A DNA stretch of 32,077 nt from positions 1-32,077 of the forward strand of contig JBLHOC010000013.1 of the NCBI GenBank assembly GCA_047620825.1. Reading direction: 5' to 3'. Below, piece after piece: positions 24,101 to 30,579 of the stretch (the stretch's first letter is position 1; the number at the start of each line of letters is the position of its first letter). A program made the translations under genes and the position numbers. The notes below the pieces were generated by a model. The model ran no database searches, was not told the DNA's origin, and was given only the letters and a program-made list of their open reading frames with translations. Source of the DNA: UBA987 sp047620825 (lineage in GTDB: Bacteria > Bacteroidota > Bacteroidia > NS11-12g > UBA9320).

Positions 24101-26661
24101 TTACAAATACAACATCTATATCTAGTGGTACTTTGAGTTACTCATGGGACTTTGGTGACGGAAGTAGCAGTAGTGCTGCAAGCCCAAGCCATAGCTATGG
24201 ATCTGCAGGGACTTATACTGTAGTTTTAACAGCTACTGCAAATGGATGTTCTGCATCCTATAGTGCTAAGGTTGTTGTAAACGACGAACCAACTGCTGAT
24301 TTCACAAACAATACAGTTTGTCTTGGATCCGTAACGAGCTTTACCAATTATTCAGGTGGTGCAACTAAGTACTCTTGGAACTTTGGTGACGGTAGTACTG
24401 CATCAACGGCAACAACTCCAACACATACATATGCATCAGCTGGAACCTTTACTGTAACCTTAACTGCTGAAAATGCATCAGGTTGTTCAGATGTGAAGAC
24501 AGTGTCTGTAACAGTATTAGGATTACCAACAGCAGACTTTAGCTTAGCTAACGCTTGTGCCGGGTCGGCTGTATCATTTACAAACAACAGTAGCACTGGT
24601 TCTTACATTTGGAGTTTTGGTGACGGTGGAGCTAGCTCAACCAAAAGCCCAACACATACTTATAAGACTGCCGGTAATTACACGGTAAGTATTGAAGTAA
24701 CAAATGCAAACGGATGTGAATCTACTGTGTCTAAGCAAATTACAATCTACGATTTACCGAAGGCTGATTTTGCTGCGACATCTGGTTGTGAAAAAGCGGG
24801 TATTCAGTTTACCAATATGACGACAGGCACAAATACATATGCTTGGACGTTCGGTGATGCTGGAACGAGTGCCGCTAAGGATCCTAATCATACATACGCA
24901 AGTGCAAACACATACAGTGTAAGCTTAACTGCAACAAACAGTTCAAACTGTTCGTCGACAGCAACTAAAACGGTTGTGGTTTCGGCTCAACCAACAGTTT
25001 CATTTGCTACAACTTCTCCTTGTGTGGGTAGTGATGCGGCATTTACGAATAACTCAACTCAAGGGGCCAATAGCTGGACCTTAGGAGATGGAGCTACGAG
25101 TAGATTGACAAATCCGAATCACAGATACGCAAGTGCTGGTACGTACAGTGTTAAATTAACAGTGACTACGGCTGCAGGTTGTACAAACTCTATGACAAAT
25201 TCTGTAACGGTTAATCCAAACCCAGTTGCCTCATTTACGTCTAATGCACTTTGTACTGGACCAAATGCAACTTTCACAAATACAAGTACTATTGGTGGTG
25301 GATCTATCGCAAATAGTCAGTGGAATTATGGTGACGGTAATATTGGAACATCAAATTCACATACCTATACAAAAGCAGGTGTTTATAATGTGACGTTAAT
25401 GGTTACATCTGACAAAGGATGTATGACATCGTCAACTTCACCAGTAGCTGTTTATGAAGCACCAACTGCTAAATTTAGCGCTAACAATGTTTGTTTAGGT
25501 GGTGAAGCTAAGTTTACGAACGAAAGCTCAAACGCTTCTAAAGTGACTTGGGATTTCGGTGACGGAGCAACTAGTAATTTAACAAACCCAACGCACACGT
25601 ATAGTACTGCGGGAAGCTTTACAGTAACCTTAACAGCAAATAACCCAATTGGTTGTTCAGACGTTGTGACAGGTAATATAACTGTGAGTGCCAATCCTAC
25701 TGCAGCATTTACTGCATCTGATGCATGTGAAGGAGCGATTACTAATTTCACAAATAATTCATCTGGTTCAAGTTCAAACAGTTGGAATTTTGGAGAAGGA
25801 ACATTAAGTACGGATGAAAGTCCTGCACACATGTTTACTTCAAGTGGAAACAAAACTGTAACACTTGTTACGACAAACAACGCCGGATGTTCAGATGAAA
25901 TATCTAAGTCTGTAGTTGTAAATACCAGTCCAGTTGCAACATTTACTGCCATTGGGAATTGTGAAGGAGACGCTACAATGTTCTCAAATACATCACAAAA
26001 CGGTAATGCTTTTGGTTGGAGTTTTGGAGACGGTAATACAAGTACAGTCCCTAATCCATCAAACACATATGCAGCAACTGGAGATTACAGAGTATTGTTG
26101 ATTGTAAGCAATGCAAACTGTGTTGATTCGTCAGAGCAATTTGTATCAATCAGTCCACTTCCAAATAGCAACTTTACACACTCAACTTCAGGAAGAGAAG
26201 TTAGTTTCTCTCCAATTGAATTAGGTGGTGTAGTTTATAGCTGGAATTTTGATGACGGTAAGTCTTCAACAGATATTAGTCCAGTACATAGATATGTTGG
26301 CGCTGTAACTCAGACATATAATGTTTGCTTAGAATTAACAGATAAGGCTGGTTGTACTTCTGAAATGTGCAACGACGTAAATGTTGATTTAGTAGGTGTT
26401 AATGATGTTGACGCAATCGGCGGATTTAATGTATATCCTAATCCAAACCAAGGTGCATTTGTTATTGCGCTAGGTGAGGTTAAAGGTGCTGTTTCGATAG
26501 CACTATATGACACTAAAGGTGTTCTTGTAACAGTTGTTGATACGTCAAACCCATCAACACAATTTAACATTGATGTTACAGGAGTTGCTGAAGGCGTATA
26601 CTTCGTTCATGTTAAGAATGGAGATTACACTTCAACACAACGTGTGGTTATTACAAAATGA
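15142..26661 (+). CDS. Giant T9SS-exported surface protein: CARDB/beta-helix, Ig-like and PKD repeats (3839 aa)
   Basis: Domains in order: signal peptide 1-25 (LLLAFGVIAMLSPISASAQ); an N-terminal beta-rich region to about residue 263; three tandem units of a CARDB-like Ig domain plus a right-handed beta-helix (from about 265, 822 and 1377); a fourth CARDB-like domain (~1939-2044); one PKD domain (~2045-2125); three ~95-residue Ig-like domains with YQWQSS and TTYFRR motifs (~2126-2411); seventeen PKD domains of ~79 residues (~2412-3750), most with WxFGDGxT and PxHxY; and a T9SS type A sorting domain (~3752-3839) with NVYPNPNQGAF, ALYDTKG and GVYFVHV, ending VVITK. T9SS would export it and attach or release it at the cell surface. 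The stalk-like array and terminal beta-helices suggest an adhesin or glycan-binding fibre, which is inference. No catalytic motif was recognised. It is monocistronic, with its own terminator. Confidence 0.95.
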   Translation: MKKLYSLLLAFGVIAMLSPISASAQSYTYTPTKSSADAGNPGNVRTLYDYSSSGATMFMTGYTGPNGSSSSSYQSTNYWSAAQPIPFTFKFHGNTVDSFSVSKNGLLTFTKSVAGTAVNTALNTNSSLPNSNLPDSTVAWFWDNMGTTVGQYDRMYRVVHGSTGSRQLWVFYTSWEFGHTSNAYAYNAVVLEEGSNKIFVVDMSYNYGTYSSTIGVQLNSSNAVQFSSGIHSSAGSPSIILGSYQGSAPANNEYYEMKPKLLVTDDIAITSMTNPAGAICTTSDSVKVLVKNEGTNSVSSFDIVWSINGTSQTKYSHSGTLASGTSTTVNLGKYTYGTSVSTFNFVFRSDKPNGNTDKNLKNDTLKHSLNKGLDGDYSVGTSSSDFATVSAAMTALKAAGVCGPVVMNIASGTYTGQIALEGDIPGASATNTVTFRSATGVPANVTLAYTSTSSATRTTLLLKKTSFIIIRDITIESKGTTYGWAGHVWSANNIQFRNCHFKSKYVGTSSNSINLCLSGSATSWSTGVISNDVTVDSCTFTNAGYSFSAFGPSTSSFSNNLVFTNNTMNNCYRGLMLYYQGAPQINNNQISLLSAGNGYSGIYMYYNKSTSTVPIRIIGNTILNSDVYGIYLSNCDNPSTQKGEMYNNMIGKFVGSPTFYGIYNNSSDYWKLYHNTVDIRTSSSSSVYGCYFSSVNYSDMRNNIFSVQSSSSSSNHYAMYNRSSPSSTRTCDYNVYYNPNGTYLIYFAGGKTASVLNTYSTLADVNSLNIMPSFTSASDLHLSDACFNKVPSLTAVNEDIDGDSRNPSTTHPGADEIGQSSNDVGVVTVMSPAGTVSSGTQTVKVIVRNYGGNTVTGYNVSYKVDGGSTVTQAVTNSLSTCTNDTITFTTTFSHTVGCTNLTAWTSAPNSSTDGNGSNDTTSSSFGVAMSGTFTVGSSSSDYTTIDAAIEALNCAGVSGAVVFNIASGTYTGQFEVGGVTGASATNTITFQAASGTASDVKITTATTSSSDRHTIRLNNAKYIVLRNLTIEGTNTTYAWPLIIMKSDYITVKGCAIKTTTENTSTNYIGIVISGSATSYSSSYKATDIVIDSCSITKVSFGLMCYGGGSSTSTLSPGLKIMNSTFSNIGSYGMWIYYQTGTVIHNNVINLGTANEGYTGIYCYYVKNNCQITQNQIRNSGYQGIYLGYCDNTSSTKSVFANNTIGSFRGSPTFYGVYNSSSDYWDVHHNTIVVDIATSSTARAFYMQSVNYYNVRNNIFVINGNSTTSNHLPFYTSTSANGSTRVLDYNVYYNKTGSYALYNGGYRTPAALNTYSSVADDNSASVKVPLKSTADLHLADGCFMKFPSISTVTTDMDGATRNTTTTHPGADEVETGAVDVGVSEILSPIGVVTAGSQTVKVVVKNYGSTTINTVVVDYQIGSATSQSETFTVSMAACTADTLTFTTAASHTAGCKQVRAWTSSPNGTTDAVTGNDEGPPVTIGVPMAGGVFTVGTSSSDFETIQDAIDEMQCAGIGGAVVFKIASGTYVGQWELENIPGTSSTNTITLQSATGDPKDVMLLNSAGSYGNAHTLLVKGVNHVRLRGMTIEGAGGYAWPLHIWTSKHVKVDRCVFDANGLNSTSSGKICVVVNTSATSYSYGGLGHSDSLTVDSCIMQEAGWTGFMMAGVSSSISNKTPGLIFSNNMVTANYRGIWLQYVGGSVLHNNVVSMNTSALSYTGLYLYYCGASNYKGQVITNNQIYNCANQNVVMTQCDNTSTNRGLFANNVVTKTRGSNQLIGIYNNGGDYWDFFHNTIDVDKTSYTGTVYGLYTSGSNTNVRNNSFSITSTTVATSSYCMYHPSTPNSSTYRVNNNNYYFPRGASGGLYYAGGVRTSSNFNTYSTTADFNSINVNPSPSSSRLYHMNQEHLFGAGDSTGTLKDVEGATRPVKTPTIGALEINPDLNVMSVAGDSACGTNNSSAAVKVTFKNEGDIIQQGAHFNVTLDAGTPVLVSITGPFAKGVTYTRTLPITLDLSGTAANVITVTNADGDVDASDNSASTSVPYWANPVSSFTYKDSCLGDAMSFTNTSTVATGSITSTGWMFGDGNTASTTNPTNTYASSGNYTVTIMSESNVGCRDTVKQTVSVLTALAAGTITGAKTVCYNTSSGSINSTASASGSAGAYEYQWQSSTDNVTFADITAATSADYTSGALTQTTYFRRAVTTDIGCGPSQTGSIKITVYDMLVGGVIGSDQNICYNTTPSSMTQSAAPTGGDGTWTYQWESSANGTSWSSVTGATASSYAPGALTATTYYRSLATGGSSCGTIASNVVKILVYNDLYAGLVGTNHSVCPQSPANTLNGTNNPSGGDNSYTYQWQTSPDNTTWSDITGATSASLTSTTALTATTFYRRNTTSGSGCGTKPTNAVTVTIAPLPKSSFIVANHCFNDVMPVTNNSTVTTGSLTGFAWDFGDGNTSASRVPSHVYSASGFKTVKLKVTSNIGCVDSSTNKVNVSNVPTPAFTKVFDCVKEEVLFKNATSVNCGKISAFAWDFGDGSTSTVANPKHKYSSTGTYAVKFKIFLPGGFRDSVTRNVVIAKKGVSGFTADDECFGDSVRFINASTNAASYDWDFDDKTSSTLENPVHFYRVAQTYSVTLVTTDGNACDDTTTKNVTIKVKPSVYFSTDDRCVNTDEPFKNGTLYAHTYSWTFGDGGTSNSTAKALTYRYNTATNYIVKLVAYNNNGCRDSFSKKVVVFPNPTASFTLANTCTGDAVNATNTSTSNHGNHWDMGDGATFTTTTPKHQYNKAGTFAVTLTVESINGCKDTTQSNVTVYDTPDADFSASKVCAGSATSFTNKSTGGSGTVTHAWNFGDGNTSSSASPNHTYAAAGKYTVSLSTTGQGSCVGTVSKTVEVYEVPTASISVSDVCVGKVSTFSASTTGASTYAWSFGDGNTNGSVAPSHTYAKAGTYTVSVTVTSVYGCAVTSTTTTMVNDLPTTGFTNSTVCLGDATVFTNTTSISSGTLSYSWDFGDGSSSSAASPSHSYGSAGTYTVVLTATANGCSASYSAKVVVNDEPTADFTNNTVCLGSVTSFTNYSGGATKYSWNFGDGSTASTATTPTHTYASAGTFTVTLTAENASGCSDVKTVSVTVLGLPTADFSLANACAGSAVSFTNNSSTGSYIWSFGDGGASSTKSPTHTYKTAGNYTVSIEVTNANGCESTVSKQITIYDLPKADFAATSGCEKAGIQFTNMTTGTNTYAWTFGDAGTSAAKDPNHTYASANTYSVSLTATNSSNCSSTATKTVVVSAQPTVSFATTSPCVGSDAAFTNNSTQGANSWTLGDGATSRLTNPNHRYASAGTYSVKLTVTTAAGCTNSMTNSVTVNPNPVASFTSNALCTGPNATFTNTSTIGGGSIANSQWNYGDGNIGTSNSHTYTKAGVYNVTLMVTSDKGCMTSSTSPVAVYEAPTAKFSANNVCLGGEAKFTNESSNASKVTWDFGDGATSNLTNPTHTYSTAGSFTVTLTANNPIGCSDVVTGNITVSANPTAAFTASDACEGAITNFTNNSSGSSSNSWNFGEGTLSTDESPAHMFTSSGNKTVTLVTTNNAGCSDEISKSVVVNTSPVATFTAIGNCEGDATMFSNTSQNGNAFGWSFGDGNTSTVPNPSNTYAATGDYRVLLIVSNANCVDSSEQFVSISPLPNSNFTHSTSGREVSFSPIELGGVVYSWNFDDGKSSTDISPVHRYVGAVTQTYNVCLELTDKAGCTSEMCNDVNVDLVGVNDVDAIGGFNVYPNPNQGAFVIALGEVKGAVSIALYDTKGVLVTVVDTSNPSTQFNIDVTGVAEGVYFVHVKNGDYTSTQRVVITK
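15934..20955 (+). repeat. Threefold tandem CARDB plus beta-helix module inside the giant gene
   Basis: Three successive units start at 15934, 17605 and 19270 and end at 20955 (about 1671, 1665 and 1686 bases). Each opens with a CARDB-like stretch (DVGVVTVMSPAG, DVGVSEILSPIG). Each then has a helix entry matching TVGTSSSDF-TI-AAI-L-AGV and VVFNIASGTYTGQ. Right-handed beta-helix coils rich in NN, YYQ and FxNN follow. The first two close with a TTHPGADE motif; the third closes with a GATRPVKTPTIGALE variant. The copies are clearly diverged at DNA level. Confidence 0.85.
21517..22374 (+). repeat. Three Ig-like domains inserted between PKD 1 and PKD 2
   Basis: Three ~95-residue units each begin with a VCYN/ICYN/VCPQ cysteine. 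Each has a Y-Q-W-(Q/E)-(S/T)-S core followed by TTYFRR-like or TTYYRS, a late Cys-Gly, and a terminal VTVYD-like strand. They resemble the Ig-like repeats common in Bacteroidota surface proteins. Confidence 0.75.
22375..26391 (+). repeat. Array of seventeen PKD domains
   Basis: Repeats of about 79 residues, roughly 236 bases each. Most read: strand A with C-x-G, F-N-S, W-x-FGDG, P-x-H-x-Y, G-x-Y-x-V, and a late GC-x-D. Together with the isolated unit at 21274-21516 there are eighteen. Variants of the FGDG loop include FDDK, MGDG, FGDA, LGDG, YGDG, FGEG and FDDG, so the array is diverged rather than freshly amplified. Confidence 0.9.
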
Positions 26662-26709
26662 TGAAGCGGTAAAACGTGGAATCGCATAATAACTAAATCT
26701 TGTTCTAAC

Positions 26710-26738
26710 AAGGGGTCGGAAACGACCCCTTTTTTTTT
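26710..26738 (+). terminator. Intrinsic terminator of the giant surface-protein gene
   Basis: Arms AGGGGTCG (26711-26718) and CGACCCCT (26723-26730) close on a GAAA tetraloop and are followed by a run of T to 26738. It lies about 50 bases after the stop. Confidence 0.92.
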
Positions 26739-26753
26739 CGTCAATTTGGCGGA

Positions 26754-26761
26754 TACCTTTG
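26754..26761 (+). promoter_or_regulatory. Probable -7 promoter box of the small membrane protein gene
   Basis: TACCTTTG is an exact TAnnTTTG match, 16 bases past the terminator U-tract and six bases before the ATG at 26768. It predicts a very short or absent leader. Confidence 0.55.
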
Positions 26762-26767
26762 CGCTTT

Positions 26768-27115
26768 ATGAAATTAATTTTGAAGTACTGGAGATTGGTG
26801 CTAGAAGCTGTCATCATGATTGTTGCGCTCTTCTTAACATGGCTGTATGTCAAAGACCTTGGTTGGCCAAACACCGGGTTAATGGTGATTAGCATCGCTT
26901 GGGTGGTGTACTATTTGCTTCAATTAAAACTTAAACTGGGTCTAACTTTACCATTTGCCTTTATTATTACCTGGTTAATCTTATCCATTATGGAATGGAA
27001 CGATAATCAAGAAGTGCAATCGTTTGATCTTAGAGATTATCAATTGGCAATCGCTTTCATTCTACATGCCCTTAACGGCGCTGTTATATATTTCGAACAA
27101 AAAATGCGATGGTGA
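26768..27115 (+). CDS. Small integral membrane protein, function unknown
   Basis: The product is 115 residues with four predicted TM helices: LVLEAVIMIVALFLTWLYV, TGLMVISIAWVVYYLLQL, LTLPFAFIITWLILSIM and LAIAFILHALNGAVIYF. There is no signal peptide or recognised motif. The ATG at 26768 is preferred over a TTG at 26759 because that TTG is part of the TACCTTTG promoter box. The serine hydrolase gene follows after 40 bases and may be co-transcribed. Confidence 0.75.
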   Translation: MKLILKYWRLVLEAVIMIVALFLTWLYVKDLGWPNTGLMVISIAWVVYYLLQLKLKLGLTLPFAFIITWLILSIMEWNDNQEVQSFDLRDYQLAIAFILHALNGAVIYFEQKMRW

Positions 27116-27155
27116 TGACAGTAAGTTGGAGAAAATTAGCGTTATTAAGTAACAC

Positions 27156-28337
27156 ATGAATCGAATTAAAAAAATACTAAAAAGAACCGCAGTTGCCGTT
27201 GTCAGTCTCGTTGCATTGGTCGTACTATTTATCCTTATATCTGGGAATCATTATATGTTCTTTATGTTGCGACACACCGTTTTGGAAGGTCGTATGGGGC
27301 CAACGGTAGACGAACACGTCTATTACGACAACAATGTCGTAGCGGCTTCGGAAACACCGTTTCTATGGCCAATAGGAGCCAATTATGAAACCAATCAATT
27401 AAGCGCAACCGACGAGGCCTACCATGAAACCTATCAGACAAAAGCCTTTTTAGTGGTGCATCACGGTGAAATTCAGTATGAGCAATATTGGGATGACTAT
27501 TCTGATTCGTCTAAAACCAATTCATGGTCAATGGCTAAAAGTGTCTGCAGTCATTTGATTGGTTGCGCCCTTCAAGATGGTTTGATTCAAAACGTAGATC
27601 AAAAAATATCTGACTTTTTACCTGATTTTAAAGACGATACCATTACCACGTTACGTAACGTGTTAACCATGAGCACGGGTTACGATTGGTACGAAAGTTA
27701 CCAAAATCCTTTTGGCTTTACGGCTCGATCACTTTATGGTAACGATACTAGAACGTTGATGAAACGATATGACATTGTGGATGAGACTGGTACAACGTTC
27801 AATTACAAAAGTGCTAATTCTCAGTTGTTAGGTCTAATCATATCATCGGTTACAGGCAAAACTGTGAGTGCTTATGCAAGTGAAAAATTGTGGAAACCAA
27901 TTGGGGCGAAACACAATGCACTCTGGAGTTTGGATCACGATCAAGGCGACGAATTGGCCTATTGCTGTTTCAATACGAATATCCGTGATTATGCGAAGTT
28001 TGGTAAGTTATACCTAAATAAAGGTATTGTAAATGGGGATACATTAATTCCAGCTTGGTATTACGAAGAGGCCACAAAGCCAACGGCGCTTGAATTAAAA
28101 ACAGGTGGACCTAATGATCGTTATGGTTTTCAGTGGTGGTGTTCGGGATATGAAGGGGAACCGTTCTTCTATGCACATGGCATTAATGGTCAATATATCT
28201 TGATTCTACCTGATAGTGATTTGATTGTCGTGAGACTTGGCCAAAGCAGACCTCATAAACGAATAAAAGGCCACCCTGTAGATATTTATGAATACCTAAG
28301 GATGGCCAAAAACATGATCGGTTCGCAGGGGTCTTAG
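27156..28337 (+). CDS. Membrane-anchored serine hydrolase of the beta-lactamase (class C / esterase) family
   Basis: The product is 393 residues. An N-terminal TM anchor (residues ~11-30, TAVAVVSLVALVVLFILIS) places the enzyme outside the inner membrane. The catalytic SxxK motif is S125-M-A-K128 in NSWSMAKSV. The second-box tyrosine is Y217 in FNYKSANSQLLG, with serine in place of the usual asparagine (YxS). A histidine-glycine third box lies in YAHGINGQYILIL. VLTMSTGYDWYE is typical of the 6-aminohexanoate-dimer hydrolase / esterase / DD-peptidase-like branch. The reaction is hydrolysis of an ester or amide; the substrate is unknown and resistance to beta-lactams cannot be inferred. Its stop overlaps the convergent gene's stop by four bases. 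Confidence 0.9.
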   Translation: MNRIKKILKRTAVAVVSLVALVVLFILISGNHYMFFMLRHTVLEGRMGPTVDEHVYYDNNVVAASETPFLWPIGANYETNQLSATDEAYHETYQTKAFLVVHHGEIQYEQYWDDYSDSSKTNSWSMAKSVCSHLIGCALQDGLIQNVDQKISDFLPDFKDDTITTLRNVLTMSTGYDWYESYQNPFGFTARSLYGNDTRTLMKRYDIVDETGTTFNYKSANSQLLGLIISSVTGKTVSAYASEKLWKPIGAKHNALWSLDHDQGDELAYCCFNTNIRDYAKFGKLYLNKGIVNGDTLIPAWYYEEATKPTALELKTGGPNDRYGFQWWCSGYEGEPFFYAHGINGQYILILPDSDLIVVRLGQSRPHKRIKGHPVDIYEYLRMAKNMIGSQGS

Positions 28338-29413
28338 CGTTTAAAATTGTAACCAATAGATATGCCATATCTATAGTCGTCTTTGTTAGGAACAAAGAAG
28401 AAGTTAACCGGTACATTCATGGTGCCGGCTTGGAATGATTTACCTATTGCAAAAACTAAGTTGGCTGTTAAAGTTGGAGAGCCTCGACTATCTAGTCTAT
28501 CTTCTATTGGCAATTCGTTGATGTTGCTTCTGTCTTGTGGTCTATACCAGATGCCATTTTCTTGATATTTTTGCTCCTTTTTAGCAACATTAAATGTTGG
28601 GCCAAATGCAAATTCCAAACCGCTTCTTGCATTTCTTAATCCATTTAGAACAGTTAATGATGGTAAAAATAGACCTTGATCTAGACCGCTAATTTGTGGT
28701 ATAATCTCAATTAAACCTTGATATGAACCACCGTGTAAATATTGCTGCTCAAACTGGTAACCTATATTGATAAAACCTGGACGTAAGTCGTAACCTCCAT
28801 CAACTCTTGAACTGCGCAATATTTTGGCAGAAGGCCCGGTAAAAACGGTGTAACCTAATCGTGGACCAGATAAGTTTAGTGATTGCTGATAGTTTGGTAA
28901 TCGTCCACTAGACGTATTAGTCTCGTCGGTTAAGCTTAACAATTCATTTTTATCATGTGGGATGTTAAGTAATTTTTGTAAGGTAAGTTTAATCATAAAT
29001 TCAGCATCTTCAGGTAAATTCAAAAAATCCATCTTAGCGACTTTATTAGGTTCAGATGGGTCTTTGTTTATCATTTTTGTAATGACATATATGCGACCGG
29101 CAATCTCCTTTATTTCTGCGCTTAAAGCCCAGTTTATGCCGGTTCTTTGACACATTTGTCTAACACAGATGTAATCGCAAATGGAGGACTCGGTCTTGAT
29201 CGAATCCATGATGAGTAAAGCACGCTTTTCATTTACTACATCATAAGCGTTTGCGTGGTACGACATGTAATTGTAAGCGAAACTGGTAAGTTTAGCGTTT
29301 GTATGATTCGTTAAATTGCTTTCAATATTTGTAACAATGAGCCGCTGGTTTTGGGCTGAAACGTAATTGGCAGTAACCAACAGTAATACGATAAGTGTAA
29401 TTTGAGTTTTCAT
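28334..29413 (-). CDS. Exported two-domain protein: TolB-N/CsgG-like periplasmic domain plus C-terminal beta-barrel-like region
   Basis: The product is 359 residues. The signal peptide is residues 1-20 (LIVLLLVTANYVSAQ). Residues ~22-150 carry a pattern seen in TolB N-terminal and CsgG/FlgO-like domains: YDVVNEKRALLIMDSI, cysteines in CDYICVRQMCQRTGINWAL, then SAEIKEIAGRIYVITKMIN and helix FMIKLTLQKLL. The remainder (~175-359) is beta-strand-rich (GPRLGYTVFTGP, FINIGYQFEQQY, SGLEFAFGPTFNV, LTANLVFAIG, VPVNFFFVP) and ends YGISIGYNFKR, like an outer-membrane barrel. A possible -33 TTTG (29453-29450) and near -7 CATCTTTG (29432-29425) lie upstream with 17 bases between them. The family is not certain. 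It is divergent from an HTH regulator. Confidence 0.75.
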   Translation of the reverse strand: MKTQITLIVLLLVTANYVSAQNQRLIVTNIESNLTNHTNAKLTSFAYNYMSYHANAYDVVNEKRALLIMDSIKTESSICDYICVRQMCQRTGINWALSAEIKEIAGRIYVITKMINKDPSEPNKVAKMDFLNLPEDAEFMIKLTLQKLLNIPHDKNELLSLTDETNTSSGRLPNYQQSLNLSGPRLGYTVFTGPSAKILRSSRVDGGYDLRPGFINIGYQFEQQYLHGGSYQGLIEIIPQISGLDQGLFLPSLTVLNGLRNARSGLEFAFGPTFNVAKKEQKYQENGIWYRPQDRSNINELPIEDRLDSRGSPTLTANLVFAIGKSFQAGTMNVPVNFFFVPNKDDYRYGISIGYNFKR

Positions 29414-29459
29414 GTTTTTTTATTCAAAGATGTGGATGGAACAGGTCGACAAAATTGCA

Positions 29460-29480
29460 AATTTGCGTATATCGCAAATT
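29460..29480. promoter_or_regulatory. Palindromic operator candidate between divergent genes
   Basis: Perfect 8-base arms AATTTGCG (29460-29467) and CGCAAATT (29473-29480) flank a TATAT spacer. A second overlapping palindrome GCAAATTTGC lies at 29457-29466, giving three GCAAAT half-sites in 24 bases. It abuts the candidate -33 of the leftward gene and lies about 93 bases before the HTH gene's ATG. Autoregulation by the HTH protein is the natural hypothesis. Confidence 0.6.
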
Positions 29481-29572
29481 AGTTTTACTGTTTTGCACAT
29501 ATGTTGGGATAAATGAAAGATGGTGATGGAATAATTTGTGTATTTTGCATGTTGGTTAATCGTAAAAACGGA

Positions 29573-30568
29573 ATGGCACAAAAAGTAGCATACAAAAAGT
29601 ATCAGACTCGGTTTGTTGAGTTCCTTAAAGCAAGTGTACCAAACCAGGTTTTATTAGCAAACGAACTTGCTGAATTACTCTCAATCTCTAAGGACAGTGC
29701 CTATCGAAGGTTAAGAAATGAAACGCCTTTGTCAATTGACGAAGCCATGGTGATTTGTGACCAGTTTAATATTGATCTCACTTCTTTTTTTGAGTATAAG
29801 TACCAAACCATCCCATTCAAGTTTAGTAAACTGTATGACGGGGAAAAAGATTTGCGTTCGTATTTTGAAAACATCCATCAAATTATGGATTTGGGGCTAT
29901 CGAACAATGCCAAAGTGACCTTTGCCGCAGAAGATATTCCTGTATTTCATCATTTTGAATATCCGAATCTCGCTGGATTTAAAATATTCTATTGGCAAAA
30001 GGCAGTCTTAAATGACGAAAGTTTAATCGGACATAAGTACAGTTTGGATATCATGCATCCAACGTTATTAGATTTAGCGGCTCAAGCAGTAGATAAATAT
30101 AATCGATTGAACAGTGAGGAAATTTGGACAGAGGACTCGATTCATTCAACACTGAGTCAAGTACTGTATTTTGCAGAGTCGGGCCAATTTGTGTCCAAAG
30201 CATATGCCCTAGAGGTACTACAGGATGTCCAGCTTATGGTAGAGGGTTTGATGCGTAAAGCTGAGCGAAGCTCCAAAACGCTTGATGATCAAAAGAATTT
30301 CGTATTGTATAACAGTGAAGTAAGAATTGGTAATAATTCGATTCTTATTCAAGCAGAAGATGCAGCTCGAGTGTTCATCAGTCATAACACGTTTAACTCT
30401 ATCAGTACAGAGAACACTAGCTTTTGCAATGAGACAGCGCTATGGATGCAAAATTTAATACGTAAGTCTACTCCAATTAATGATGTAAGTGAAAAACATC
30501 GATTTCAATTTTTCAGATCTCTTTTTAATAAAATTGACGATACGCGTTCTAAAATTGAGCTTTGTTAA
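29573..30568 (+). CDS. Helix-turn-helix transcriptional regulator with a large C-terminal domain
   Basis: The product is 331 residues from the ATG at 29573 (MAQKVAYKKYQ). An in-frame ATG at 29513 would add 20 residues poor in helix propensity, so it is less likely. Residues ~20-70 form an HTH of the Cro/C1 type: VLLANELAELLSISKDSAYRRLRNETPLSIDEAMVICDQFNIDL. The remaining ~250 residues are soluble and mixed alpha/beta, with no recognised ligand-binding or catalytic motif (IFYWQKAVLNDESLIG, SQVLYFAESGQFVSK, GNNSILIQAEDAARVFISHNTF). The C-terminal part may be an effector or oligomerisation domain. It is divergent from the exported two-domain protein across a palindrome, which suggests control of that gene and of itself. 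Confidence 0.85.
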   Translation: MAQKVAYKKYQTRFVEFLKASVPNQVLLANELAELLSISKDSAYRRLRNETPLSIDEAMVICDQFNIDLTSFFEYKYQTIPFKFSKLYDGEKDLRSYFENIHQIMDLGLSNNAKVTFAAEDIPVFHHFEYPNLAGFKIFYWQKAVLNDESLIGHKYSLDIMHPTLLDLAAQAVDKYNRLNSEEIWTEDSIHSTLSQVLYFAESGQFVSKAYALEVLQDVQLMVEGLMRKAERSSKTLDDQKNFVLYNSEVRIGNNSILIQAEDAARVFISHNTFNSISTENTSFCNETALWMQNLIRKSTPINDVSEKHRFQFFRSLFNKIDDTRSKIELC

Positions 30569-30579
30569 CCCTTCAATTG

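Noticed and set aside
25452..26066. 204-codon ORF antisense to the PKD array, and similar ones at 22521-22922, 23712-23951 and 24348-24596
   Set aside because: They mirror the repeated PKD codons (recurring PSPK and YVCVG-like strings from FGDG and TYA), have no family signature, and lie wholly within the giant gene.
22375..26391. CRISPR-like or satellite repeat array
   Set aside because: The regular ~236-base period is the PKD coding repeat; there are no short identical repeats with unique spacers.
27156..28337. A beta-lactam resistance gene
   Set aside because: The SxxK fold is shared with esterases and amide hydrolases; no resistance-specific motif or mobile context is present.
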